A stretch of 8,064 nt of DNA from a bacterium (GTDB taxonomy: Bacteria; Patescibacteriota; Minisyncoccia; Phycocordibacterales; UBA1550): assembly GCA_021823825.1 (NCBI GenBank), contig JAKANJ010000023.1, positions 1-8,064 on the forward strand, read 5' to 3'. The translations under genes were made by a program, and so were the position numbers. Shown here piece after piece: positions 1 through 5,692 of the stretch. The stretch's first letter is position 1; every line of letters begins with the position of its first letter. Under the pieces are notes generated by a model, which saw only the letters and a program-made list of their open reading frames with translations, had not been told where the DNA came from and made no database searches.

Positions 1-113
1 CAACGCACCAGGTTACATTATAACCAAAACAGCTAATCGTCCATTTCAACGCACCAAGTTACATTATAACCAAAACAGCTAATCGTCCATTTCAACGCAC
101 CAAACTGCATTCG
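1..113. repeat. 46-bp tandem repeat array, cut by the window edge
   Basis: Two units at 1-46 and 47-92 differ at one base (position 11 of the unit, G or A). A third, diverged start at 93-113 keeps CAACGCACCAA and then drifts. There are no variable spacers. Each unit holds the inverted repeat GGTTA/TAACC around CATTA (AGTTA in unit 2). On the minus strand each unit reads TTATAATG, a -10-like hexamer, with TGGACG about 15 bp upstream. The array lies directly beyond the distal end of the tRNA-Pro tail element. It may continue to the left of the window. Confidence 0.85.
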
Positions 114-127
114 TTGTCGGGATGCCG
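111..127 (-). repeat. Distal direct copy of the tRNA-Pro 3' end
   Basis: The 17 bases at 111-127 (TCGTTGTCGGGATGCCG on the plus strand) recur exactly at 295-311, where they form the last 11 bases of tRNA-Pro plus 6 flanking bases. The spacing is 184 bp. Inward, the copy continues imperfectly with a T-stem-like segment. It looks like the attR-type partner of a tRNA 3' attachment site, with the tRNA itself as the other end. Confidence 0.8.
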
Positions 128-300
128 AGGAATCGGTCACAAGTTACTAGGTGTGCTCATGCGGTTACGCACTGCGCGCACCAAGTACTTCCGACCCGGG
201 CTCGTGGTTTTTGATTACAAAAACATCACTGCGCCTTTCGAATCCCGTCGCAAAGCGTGCAGACGCTTTGCTACATCCCGACACCTCACTACGCTCGTTG
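112..300 (-). ncRNA. tRNA-Pro 3' tail element, structured, homologous to 7633-7813
   Basis: On the minus strand this follows the tRNA-Pro discriminator base directly. In order it shows: CGTAGTGAG; TGTCGGGATG (274-283), complementary to the tRNA 3' end plus two bases (299-308); a 9-bp hairpin with loop CTGC (250-271); an 11-nt segment (237-247) perfectly complementary to the tRNA T-loop and 3' T-stem (310-320); the conserved block CGAAAGGCGCAG (229-240); a hairpin with GTTTTTG/CAAAAAC arms (204-229); GAGCC and GGTCG (192-196), which can pair with TGACC near 135-139; and an imperfect hairpin (146-186) with GTAACCG in its apex. It ends in a second copy of the tRNA 3' end. The same blocks occur in the same order behind tRNA-Leu with different but still paired stems, so I read it as a folded RNA. 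I do not recognise the family. No credible protein is encoded. Confidence 0.75.
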
Positions 301-372
301 TCGGGATGCCGGGATTCGAACCCGGAGTCACGCGAACCCGAATCGCGTATGTTACCGTTACACCACATCCCG
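301..372 (-). tRNA. tRNA-Pro (anticodon CGG)
   Basis: A complete 72-nt cloverleaf. The acceptor CGGGATG pairs fully with CATCCCG, giving the C1:G72 pair and A73 typical of bacterial tRNA-Pro. The D-stem is GTGT/ACAT with a short D-loop. The anticodon stem CGCGA/TCGCG holds loop TTCGGGT, so positions 34-36 are CGG. The T-arm is CCGGG-TTCGAAT-CCCGG. CCA is not encoded; the genome continues CAACGAG. It lies 70 bp behind tsaC on the same strand with no terminator between, so read-through from that operon is likely. Confidence 0.95.
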
Positions 373-442
373 TTTCCGCAGACCTAAACACACTACACAA
401 CAGAATTCAGAGTAACAATTCCGTGCGCCATTGGCAAGCCAT

Positions 443-985
443 TTACTTTCTAATTATTCGCACTTTGTTATCAGTTATATTTATAATTGTTGATGGTTTT
501 GCTTTTGGCACACCCCCTCTCCCATAAAAATCCACCTTATCGCCAAAATATTTTTTTGCCTCCTGTATGGTGCTCGCAGGAGGCAGCCCTTCTGGATTTG
601 CGCTTGGCGCCACAAGGGGGCCTGTATGCTTAAGAATTTTTACCAAAGTCTTTTTTGCAGGAAGGCGGAACGCAAGAGTTTGAGTTCCTCTGTGCAAATA
701 TTCAAATCTCTTTTTTGCACAAGGCATAATGATACTGACTGGGCCTGGCCAAAACTTTTTTAGTATCTTCTCCGTTTTACCATCATACTCAATACCAAAT
801 AACTTTAAATCCTCAATTGCGGATATCAAAATAATAAGCGGCTTTTTGTTGTTACGACCTTTTATACGGTAAATTCTTCCAACCGTTTTCTTGTTATGTG
901 CGCTGCCAACTAAACCATAAAGTGTATCAGTGAGAAGCACACCGACTCCCCCGCTTTTTAGTACTTGTACTCCTGGTTCATTCAT
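443..985 (-). CDS. tsaC: Threonylcarbamoyl-AMP synthase, TsaC/YrdC type
   Basis: The 180-aa protein should make threonylcarbamoyl-AMP from threonine, bicarbonate and ATP in the cytoplasm. TsaD with its partners then transfers this group to A37 of ANN-decoding tRNAs (t6A). Visible YrdC-fold motifs are TDTLYGL (19-25), the basic KGR-NNKKPL stretch (42-50), WPGP (79-82), FRLP (106-109) and APSAN (126-130). The length matches the short YrdC/TsaC form and there is no C-terminal Sua5 domain. The start ATG lies 3 nt after the HIT gene stop, without a clear Shine-Dalgarno, which points to translational coupling in one operon. The family call is firm. YciO-like paralogues share this fold, so the exact t6A role is very likely but inferred. 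Confidence 0.9.
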   Translation of the reverse strand: MNEPGVQVLKSGGVGVLLTDTLYGLVGSAHNKKTVGRIYRIKGRNNKKPLIILISAIEDLKLFGIEYDGKTEKILKKFWPGPVSIIMPCAKKRFEYLHRGTQTLAFRLPAKKTLVKILKHTGPLVAPSANPEGLPPASTIQEAKKYFGDKVDFYGRGGVPKAKPSTIINITDNKVRIIRK

Positions 986-988
986 GGC

Positions 989-1426
989 TCATTGTTGCTC
1001 AAACGCATTTCTTAATGATACAGTCAACTTTTCCAAAACATCATCGCTAACATTATTTACAACATCAATGTCGGCCTTCTTAGGCCATTCTGAATCTTTA
1101 AAAACTACGCCTTCAAATTCTCTATTGCTTGCATAGCGAGGAACTACATGGAAATGAACTTCTGGGTCAACCATCATAAGCATGAGGTAGTTGATTTTGT
1201 CATTCTGAAAAAGTTTTTTTAGGTTAGTTTCAATTTCTTTAACAACAACAGGCAATTCGTCAAAACTCCCCTCGGATATTTTTGAAAACGCATCTGTCTG
1301 TTCCCTACAAATAAGAATGAGCGAGCCAAGTGTTACTTGCTCAAAACGGCGCAAAAGATACCAGTGCTTATATTCTTTTACGAGGGTGTTTGGGTAACCA
1401 AATTTCTTTAGTGTCACTTCTAACAT
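989..1426 (-). CDS. HIT-family protein with an altered first triad residue
   Basis: A 145-aa protein of the histidine triad superfamily, cytoplasmic nucleotide hydrolases or transferases acting on AMP-linked substrates. The signature is at residues 89-97, EVHFHVVPR, aligning with the usual HxHxHxxPR. The first His is Glu89, while the nucleophile-position His91 and third His93 are kept, so catalysis is possible. The N-terminal part (YKHWYLLRR, then TLGSLILICREQTDAF) fits the HIT beta-sheet entry and the turn before the active site. It is the first gene of a two-gene operon with tsaC. ATG 1426 is the only start near the N terminus and has no Shine-Dalgarno. An extended -10 six bases upstream suggests a leaderless message. 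The substrate cannot be told from sequence. Confidence 0.85.
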   Translation of the reverse strand: MLEVTLKKFGYPNTLVKEYKHWYLLRRFEQVTLGSLILICREQTDAFSKISEGSFDELPVVVKEIETNLKKLFQNDKINYLMLMMVDPEVHFHVVPRYASNREFEGVVFKDSEWPKKADIDVVNNVSDDVLEKLTVSLRNAFEQQ

Positions 1427-1432
1427 GCCTAT

Positions 1433-1441
1433 ATAGTACCA
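1433..1441 (-). promoter_or_regulatory. Extended -10 promoter of the HIT-tsaC operon
   Basis: The minus strand reads TGGTACTAT, an extended -10 (TGn plus TACTAT), ending 6 nt before the ATG of the HIT gene. No good -35 is seen at 16-18 bp. The expected transcription start falls at the ATG, implying a leaderless mRNA, in line with the missing ribosome site. Confidence 0.45.
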
Positions 1442-1455
1442 TGTCGTTTTCGATT

Positions 1456-1489
1456 GAAGAAAGGGCAGCTACTTTTCGTAGCTGCCCTT
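1456..1489 (-). terminator. Intrinsic terminator of the 42-aa peptide gene
   Basis: A perfect 12-bp stem AAGGGCAGCTAC/GTAGCTGCCCTT (1461-1472 with 1478-1489) encloses a 5-nt loop. On the minus strand it follows the small gene's stop codon by 7 nt and is trailed by TCTTC. The T tract is weak, but position and stem strength support termination. It separates this gene from the HIT promoter. Confidence 0.7.
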
Positions 1490-1496
1490 GAATTTT

Positions 1497-1625
1497 TCAC
1501 TTCTTTTCCTTAAACGGACAATTTTTACTTAATGAACAGGATGAGCAGCTTTTTCCTCCTGAATGGAATAAATACCACAATGAAAGCAGCGCAAGTACGA
1601 CTACGAGAGCAGTCTGTATATGCAT
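1497..1625 (-). CDS. Small single-pass membrane Cys-rich peptide (FeoB-associated-like)
   Basis: This short gene encodes 42 aa. Residues 4-21 form one hydrophobic segment (QTALVVVLALLSLWYLF), followed by a short Cys-rich tail with C27, C30 and C36 (CSSC, then NCPF) and a basic end (KEKK). That layout resembles the FeoB-associated Cys-rich membrane proteins linked to ferrous iron uptake, but no feoA or feoB is in the window, so the function is only suggested. The gene is well framed: GGAGG lies 6 nt before the ATG, a promoter at 1643-1671 and a strong hairpin just after the stop. The tail is predicted cytoplasmic by the positive-inside rule. The Cys trio could bind iron, another metal or an Fe-S cluster. 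Confidence 0.75.
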   Translation of the reverse strand: MHIQTALVVVLALLSLWYLFHSGGKSCSSCSLSKNCPFKEKK

Positions 1626-1642
1626 ACTCAACCTCCACCCAT

Positions 1643-1671
1643 AGGATATTAAAACAAATTGCTCGGGTCAA
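1643..1671 (-). promoter_or_regulatory. Sigma70-type promoter for the 42-aa peptide gene
   Basis: On the minus strand, -35 TTGACC (1666-1671) and -10 TATCCT (1643-1648) are separated by exactly 17 bp. The start codon is 17 bp downstream of the -10, with GGAGG between. Confidence 0.6.
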
Positions 1672-1693
1672 CATCAATCGTAGCACTATGGTA

Positions 1694-1726
1694 ATAAAAA
1701 TGAGCGGCCGTAAAGACGGTCGCTCA
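1694..1726 (-). terminator. Intrinsic terminator of the 173-aa gene
   Basis: TGAGCGACCGT pairs with ACGGCCGCTCA (11 bp with one A-C mismatch on the minus transcript) around loop CTTT, followed by TTTTTATT. It lies 17 bp after the stop of the gene at 1744-2265. Confidence 0.8.
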
Positions 1727-1743
1727 TTTGCAATAGCAGCAAG

Positions 1744-2265
1744 CTATTTCCTTGGGAGAGCGCTCAGGGCCCTCCTCCGCTTGATGTGGTTATCAATCTC
1801 ACACCACTCGCATCCGTTCCCTGCGTGAGAATACCAGTCGTGCTCTTCGCAGTAGGATACATCACCCTTCGGGTACACCTGCTCACCCAAACGATTGACG
1901 AGGATGAGCCTGCTTTCCTTGGCAACTCGATTGGAAGCGACCTCGTTGTAGAGGTCAGCTGCTTGCACGGGCCGCCAATGGTGCTCGTGCTCCGCGCCAT
2001 CAGACCTTTCGGTCCATTGGTTGACGAAATCACAGAGCTCACTCTCCGGCCAGATATTCCAGTGCTTTTGGTATTCCTTGCCATCGTCACCGACGGCCAG
2101 GACACTCTGGAACGGAGAAGGACGATTGGAAAATTCGCCGAGGGCTCCCGTTTTGAGCTCCGTCACCTTGACGATGACTTCCCTCAGAACCAAGATCCTG
2201 GGAAGATTCCCAAGATTTACCGATACCTGCCAAAGGCAGATATTCTGACCTGTTGAGAAGTTCAT
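1744..2265 (-). CDS. Hypothetical protein with a C-terminal Cys/His cluster
   Basis: A 173-aa soluble protein that I do not recognise. Near the C terminus a CEEH motif, a spacer holding DWYSHAGNG, and CEWCE give a CxxH-x(10)-CxxC pattern that could bind zinc. The end is very basic (HIKRRRALSALPRK). No signal peptide or membrane segment is seen. I prefer this strand over a long overlapping plus-strand frame because it has a full expression unit: a consensus promoter (2342-2370), AGGGGG four nt before the ATG, and a terminator 17 bp after the stop. The region is visibly richer in G+C than its neighbours, which may mean transfer or strong expression. The 70-nt 5' leader is long for this window. 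Confidence 0.75.
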   Translation of the reverse strand: MNFSTGQNICLWQVSVNLGNLPRILVLREVIVKVTELKTGALGEFSNRPSPFQSVLAVGDDGKEYQKHWNIWPESELCDFVNQWTERSDGAEHEHHWRPVQAADLYNEVASNRVAKESRLILVNRLGEQVYPKGDVSYCEEHDWYSHAGNGCEWCEIDNHIKRRRALSALPRK

Positions 2266-2341
2266 AAAGCCCCCTGGTTTAGGTTGATTGAGTGATGGTT
2301 TATGTAGCAGGAAATAGAAAGATCGTAATTTATCTTCTTTT

Positions 2342-2370
2342 AGTATAGCAGATTATTCTCAGCTTGTCAA
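2342..2370 (-). promoter_or_regulatory. Near-consensus sigma70 promoter
   Basis: On the minus strand, -35 TTGACA (2365-2370) and -10 TATACT (2342-2347) with a 17-bp spacer. The -35 box contains the TGA stop codon of tag. It drives the 173-aa gene at 1744-2265, leaving a leader of about 70 nt. Confidence 0.85.
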
Positions 2371-2936
2371 GCACCTTTTCTCCTCCTAAAACACATGCCC
2401 ATATGGTCGTTTACCATTCCCGTCGCCTGCATATGAGCATATACAATTTTGGGTCCTAAAAATTTGAAACCCCTGCGCTTGAGATCCTTTGCCAACAGCT
2501 CCGCTTCAGGAATCGTTACGGGATAGTCCTTGAGGCTTTTTATATTGTGGCTGATTGGTTTATTGCTGACAAACTTCCAAGAATATTTTGCAAATGTTCC
2601 GAATTCCTTTTGTACCTCAAGAAATTTTTTTGCGTTATTAATTGCAGCTTCAATTTTCAAACGATTCCGCACGATACCTTCATCCTTTAGCAAGCGTGCA
2701 ACATCACGTGATGTAAAATGAGCTACCCTTTTTACGTCAAAATGGGCAAATGCTTTTCTATAGTTTTCACGCTTGTAGAGTATGGTGCGCCAAGAGAGTC
2801 CAGCCTGAGCACTTTCAAGCACAAGAAACTCAAATATTTTTTTATCATCATGCGTCGGCACACCCCATTCCCTATCGTGATAAGAAAGCATTAGCGGGTC
2901 ATTTTCTGCAGGCCAGAGACAACGAGTTTTGTTCAT
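2367..2936 (-). CDS. tag: DNA-3-methyladenine glycosylase I
   Basis: The 189-aa protein excises 3-methyladenine from alkylated DNA, starting base-excision repair. It aligns by eye with E. coli Tag along its whole length: SYHDREWGVP (18-27), the helix-hairpin region LESAQAGLSW with Glu41 matching the base-specificity Glu38, KRRGFKFLGP, and VNDHMGMC at the end. The structural zinc ligands are all present: Cys6, His20, His178 and Cys182. It is a single gene; the next gene's promoter begins inside its stop codon. There is no clear Shine-Dalgarno. A weak -10-like GACAAT ends 7 nt before the ATG with TTGCAT 17 bp further up, so this too may be a leaderless message. Confidence 0.95.
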   Translation of the reverse strand: MNKTRCLWPAENDPLMLSYHDREWGVPTHDDKKIFEFLVLESAQAGLSWRTILYKRENYRKAFAHFDVKRVAHFTSRDVARLLKDEGIVRNRLKIEAAINNAKKFLEVQKEFGTFAKYSWKFVSNKPISHNIKSLKDYPVTIPEAELLAKDLKRRGFKFLGPKIVYAHMQATGMVNDHMGMCFRRRKGA

Positions 2937-3006
2937 TGGATCTATTGTCTCACGCAGTTTTTATAAATGCAAAAAATTGCCCACAGGGGAAGTTTTTTGT
3001 CTTTGT

Positions 3007-3036
3007 GAATTCGAAAAAGGGCCGTGAAAACGGGCA
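3007..3036 (-). terminator. Possible weak terminator after the TraB-like gene
   Basis: On the minus strand, CCGT/ACGG with flanking G-C pairing across a C-C mismatch encloses TTTC and is followed by CCTTTTT. A second weak candidate, CCC-TGT-GGG followed by CAATTTTTT, lies just downstream near 2980-2995. Both are marginal. Confidence 0.35.
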
Positions 3037-3083
3037 TCAATTTCCTAAGTAATTCACATTCTGTACATGAACTCGAAGGCTAT

Positions 3084-3923
3084 CTAGGCATGAGTTAGCT
3101 CTACCCCAATCATATCTTCCAGCGCGCGCTCCTGCATTACGGCATGGCTTGCGCCATAAACTACAAAAATATTGTATCCTTTTTCCCAGTAGTCCCGTAT
3201 ACAATCTAAAATAGTTATATTTCGTATCTGTGAGGACGTACGCGCAATTTCATTTATATTAGAAAGATTATACATTGGATTTGCAACTCGCATAATAAAG
3301 TTTTTATCTTCAATATCAAATTCTCTATCAAAGATTTTTTTATGCGTACTCACGACGGTAGATTCAAAAGAAAAATTAAAATCGGGCCATCCAAGTTCTT
3401 TAATGTTTCGCTCCACAATCCGTTTAACATATTCATCAAAGTCTTCAGTTGCAGAATTCCTTAGCCACGATGCAATTGCTCTCATCATATAGAAGTAAGC
3501 AACCTCCTCCTTGGAGTATTCTTCCAGTAATTCTTTCGATTCGCCACCGATAGTTGGCTCTGGTCTAAAATACGGAACGTTGGCTTCTCGAGCCAAGTAG
3601 ACGATTGCCCCTGATTCACCAAATTGCTCAATGGCCTTCTCAAGAGAAGGCAGACTATTTTCGTTCACATTTCCTTCGTAAATTACAATAGATTTTTTAT
3701 TCTGCGCTTTATTTAAAAATCTCTTCCACTCCTGATGCAACGTTGCAAACTGCGGATGTGTAGGATCCTTCTTGTGTTCTGATCCGAAATAGAACAAAAC
3801 CTGGCCAGTTTTCTCAAGAGAGTATGTATACGGCAGACGATGTCTCGCTTCGTTTTGAGAAGCAATATATTCCGCAAAAGATATGATGAGATTTTTGTTT
3901 AGTTGATTCATCCTGCACATCAT
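3084..3923 (-). CDS. TraB/Tiki (GumN/ChaN)-superfamily-like protein
   Basis: A 279-aa soluble protein. Three features fit the TraB/Tiki/ChaN fold: YFGSEH with D53 (45-53) after a beta-strand, IVIYEGN (79-85), and a C-terminal VVYGASHAVMQ (254-264) with the paired G-x-x-H, here Gly257 and His260. Between them, ESGAIVYLAREANVPYFRPEP is the typical helix-strand ending in a Glu-Pro. Family members include metal-dependent proteases, heme-handling proteins and pheromone-shutdown proteins; the activity here is unknown. No signal peptide is seen, so it is probably cytoplasmic. Its start is 26 nt after the stop of the 471-aa gene, so the two are probably one unit. M1, M2 or M5 could be the start; none has a good ribosome site. 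Confidence 0.65.
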   Translation of the reverse strand: MMCRMNQLNKNLIISFAEYIASQNEARHRLPYTYSLEKTGQVLFYFGSEHKKDPTHPQFATLHQEWKRFLNKAQNKKSIVIYEGNVNENSLPSLEKAIEQFGESGAIVYLAREANVPYFRPEPTIGGESKELLEEYSKEEVAYFYMMRAIASWLRNSATEDFDEYVKRIVERNIKELGWPDFNFSFESTVVSTHKKIFDREFDIEDKNFIMRVANPMYNLSNINEIARTSSQIRNITILDCIRDYWEKGYNIFVVYGASHAVMQERALEDMIGVELTHA

Positions 3924-3949
3924 AGAAGATGATTAATTTCGAACGTAGT

Positions 3950-5365
3950 CTAATACCTTTCAAACTGTTTTATAATCTTCCATTCACTACTCTCTTCGCC
4001 CATAATCTCCTTGAGCGCATTGAGCTCTAATGGCTTTGAAGATATAATTGCCCCGCGCAGGTCTTCTGTCCTGCCAGAGATAATATTCTTCCAAACTGGA
4101 CTGTCCTTAACTACAGCAAGGTTATCACTTGCTGCCTTGATACCAGCTTCTGTTAGATCATTAACCATAGATACTTGTCCTTTAACCCCTGTCAAACCAG
4201 AGATGTCAATGCCAACAACACCAGTGAAAATCTTACAATTATAGACGATATTGTTCAAATCATTTAAAAACCTGTCTTCGTCCTCCGAAAATGAAATTAG
4301 GGATTTAAAAATGACCTTATCGTACAGCTTAACAACATCCGAGACTGCCTTTTGTGCTACCTCAACCAAATCAGGCATAAATTTATCTCCCGCTAAAGCA
4401 ATTGATACTCTATATTTAGTTTCTGCTTCACGCATTATTGCTTTCATAAGTAACTTTTTGAATGCCCTTCTTCCATTGGCCCCAAGAACATCGTGGAGCC
4501 TACTGATATCTTTTTCATTTTTACATAATTCAGAGATTACCTCAAAGAAGGTTCCTCCGTCTGTTGAACTATGATAAATCGCCATTGCTATTGCCAATGT
4601 AATTTTATTTTCGTCACTAAGCTTATCCAAGTCTGACAACTGTTGTGCTAAGGCTTTACTTTCTATTGTGCCCACCTTTTGTAATACTTCCTGCAGAAGA
4701 CCCCTGAGCCCAGCTTTAACTTCATCATCAGTGTGCGTCTGTCCAAGGTCAACAGCTAATTTTTCAAGCTCAGTCGTTGGTATAATATATTTTTGAAGCG
4801 CAGGACGCAGTGTTTTATTTATTTCCTTTTCGATATCAATTTTCGCAAATTCCCTACAAACAGCATCATCCCCAATCTCCAATATTTCAGCAGAAGAAAC
4901 ATACGGAAGTAAGTCCCACGTATGCTCCAATAAACTCACAACCGTTAACACAATATTTTTGACAGCAAGACTAACCCTCTTCTTAATGAAGGATTCAATC
5001 TGTGATGAGGTCTCGTAATCAACAGATCCAATTGATAGCTTTTTGTCTTTTAATGAAAATAAGTGCTGGTTGTAAAATGAAGGATTATTGCTTAGTATGT
5101 CTCTTTGTTGTGACTCTGATAAATTGGAGCTTTTTAGTTCCCTAGAAAGGTTCTTCTTTAGGAAAAAAATATTAATTTCTCTTAGGGGCCTCAGAAGAAA
5201 ATTCTTTGTATACTCGTTTAACCACTGCTGCCCATTAATTTCCTCTTTTAACTCAACAATATCAAAATATTTTAAGAGCTTGGTGTGGAAATAGCAGTAG
5301 CCAGTATCACCCACATCGGGATCATCACACCTTAGACCATTTTGTTTTGTATATTTACATTTCAT
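3950..5365 (-). CDS. Unknown 471-aa protein with N-terminal zinc knuckle
   Basis: I do not recognise the family. Residues 3-27 hold a Cys3-x9-Cys13-x10-Cys24-x2-His27 cluster with the YT-x3-G and GYC-x2-H context of short zinc modules found at the ends of many unrelated bacterial proteins. The remaining 440 residues look mostly alpha-helical, charged, and without membrane segments or a recognisable catalytic motif. A more hydrophobic Gly/Val stretch lies near 370-400 (TGVVGIDISGLTGVKGQV). The base composition is AT-rich. The ribosome site is weak. A long stem-loop lies 37 nt upstream of the ATG. The following TraB-like gene is close and co-directional. It may be accessory or horizontally acquired: zinc modules of this type often sit on nucleic-acid-associated proteins, but nothing here proves that. 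Confidence 0.7.
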   Translation of the reverse strand: MKCKYTKQNGLRCDDPDVGDTGYCYFHTKLLKYFDIVELKEEINGQQWLNEYTKNFLLRPLREINIFFLKKNLSRELKSSNLSESQQRDILSNNPSFYNQHLFSLKDKKLSIGSVDYETSSQIESFIKKRVSLAVKNIVLTVVSLLEHTWDLLPYVSSAEILEIGDDAVCREFAKIDIEKEINKTLRPALQKYIIPTTELEKLAVDLGQTHTDDEVKAGLRGLLQEVLQKVGTIESKALAQQLSDLDKLSDENKITLAIAMAIYHSSTDGGTFFEVISELCKNEKDISRLHDVLGANGRRAFKKLLMKAIMREAETKYRVSIALAGDKFMPDLVEVAQKAVSDVVKLYDKVIFKSLISFSEDEDRFLNDLNNIVYNCKIFTGVVGIDISGLTGVKGQVSMVNDLTEAGIKAASDNLAVVKDSPVWKNIISGRTEDLRGAIISSKPLELNALKEIMGEESSEWKIIKQFERY

Positions 5366-5402
5366 GATTTATTTCTTAATTACGTAAATAGAATACAAAA
5401 AG

Positions 5403-5457
5403 CTAATCACATGGATGCTGGCTTGCACCGCCCATGCCAGTTTCCCGATATGATTAG
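5403..5457 (-). promoter_or_regulatory. Long stem-loop leader or attenuator upstream of the 471-aa gene
   Basis: In the minus transcript CTAATCATAT pairs with ATGTGATTAG (10 bp with one U-G). Inside is CTGGC/GCCAG (5 bp) around a 13-nt loop, with an internal loop between the two stems. The 3' side is followed by CTTTTTG, terminator-like. It ends 37 nt before the start codon. It could be an attenuator, a protein-binding leader, or the terminator of something upstream. Confidence 0.5.
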
Positions 5458-5692
5458 TACCGGCGATTCCACGCGATGAATTTTTTACCTCTTACTAGTT
5501 TTATCATGCCGCCAATTTTGCAATGGTTTAGGCTACTTTTCTTTATTCAATTCTATATATGGAATATACCATAAAATGGCACGGTCGGGATAGGCGCAAC
5601 CGGTGGAACACATTGCACCACCAGTAGCTACTTTTCTTGTATACTGTGTGGTAGTCAATATTCACGTGGATCACAAATTATAACTTATAAAC
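5458..5692. other. Intergenic stretch, no gene seen
   Basis: No open frame with a start and ribosome site on either strand. The only oddity is a 12-bp direct repeat, GCTACTTTTCTT, at 5532-5543 and 5627-5638. It may hold the decayed 5' part of the recombinase, but I cannot align it. Confidence 0.5.

Noticed and set aside
1..113. CRISPR array
   Set aside because: The 46-bp units abut with no variable spacers, and no cas gene is in the window.
112..300. Group I intron core behind tRNA-Pro
   Set aside because: The antisense segment recalls an internal guide, but I see none of the conserved P, Q, R and S core sequences, and the upstream tRNA is already complete.
114..527. Long plus-strand open frame of 137 codons
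   Set aside because: It reads through the antisense of tRNA-Pro and the tail element and has no ribosome site; the RNA features explain the region.
1786..2256. Plus-strand open frame of 156 codons
   Set aside because: It is antisense to the 173-aa gene, which has a promoter, ribosome site and terminator on the minus strand.
2945..3044. Short minus-strand frame of 31 codons after AGGA
   Set aside because: It overlaps the candidate terminator and its sequence is unremarkable; no independent support.
5532..5638. 12-bp direct repeat GCTACTTTTCTT as insertion-site duplication
   Set aside because: The 83 bp between the copies hold no recognisable element; an AT-rich repeat of this size could be chance.
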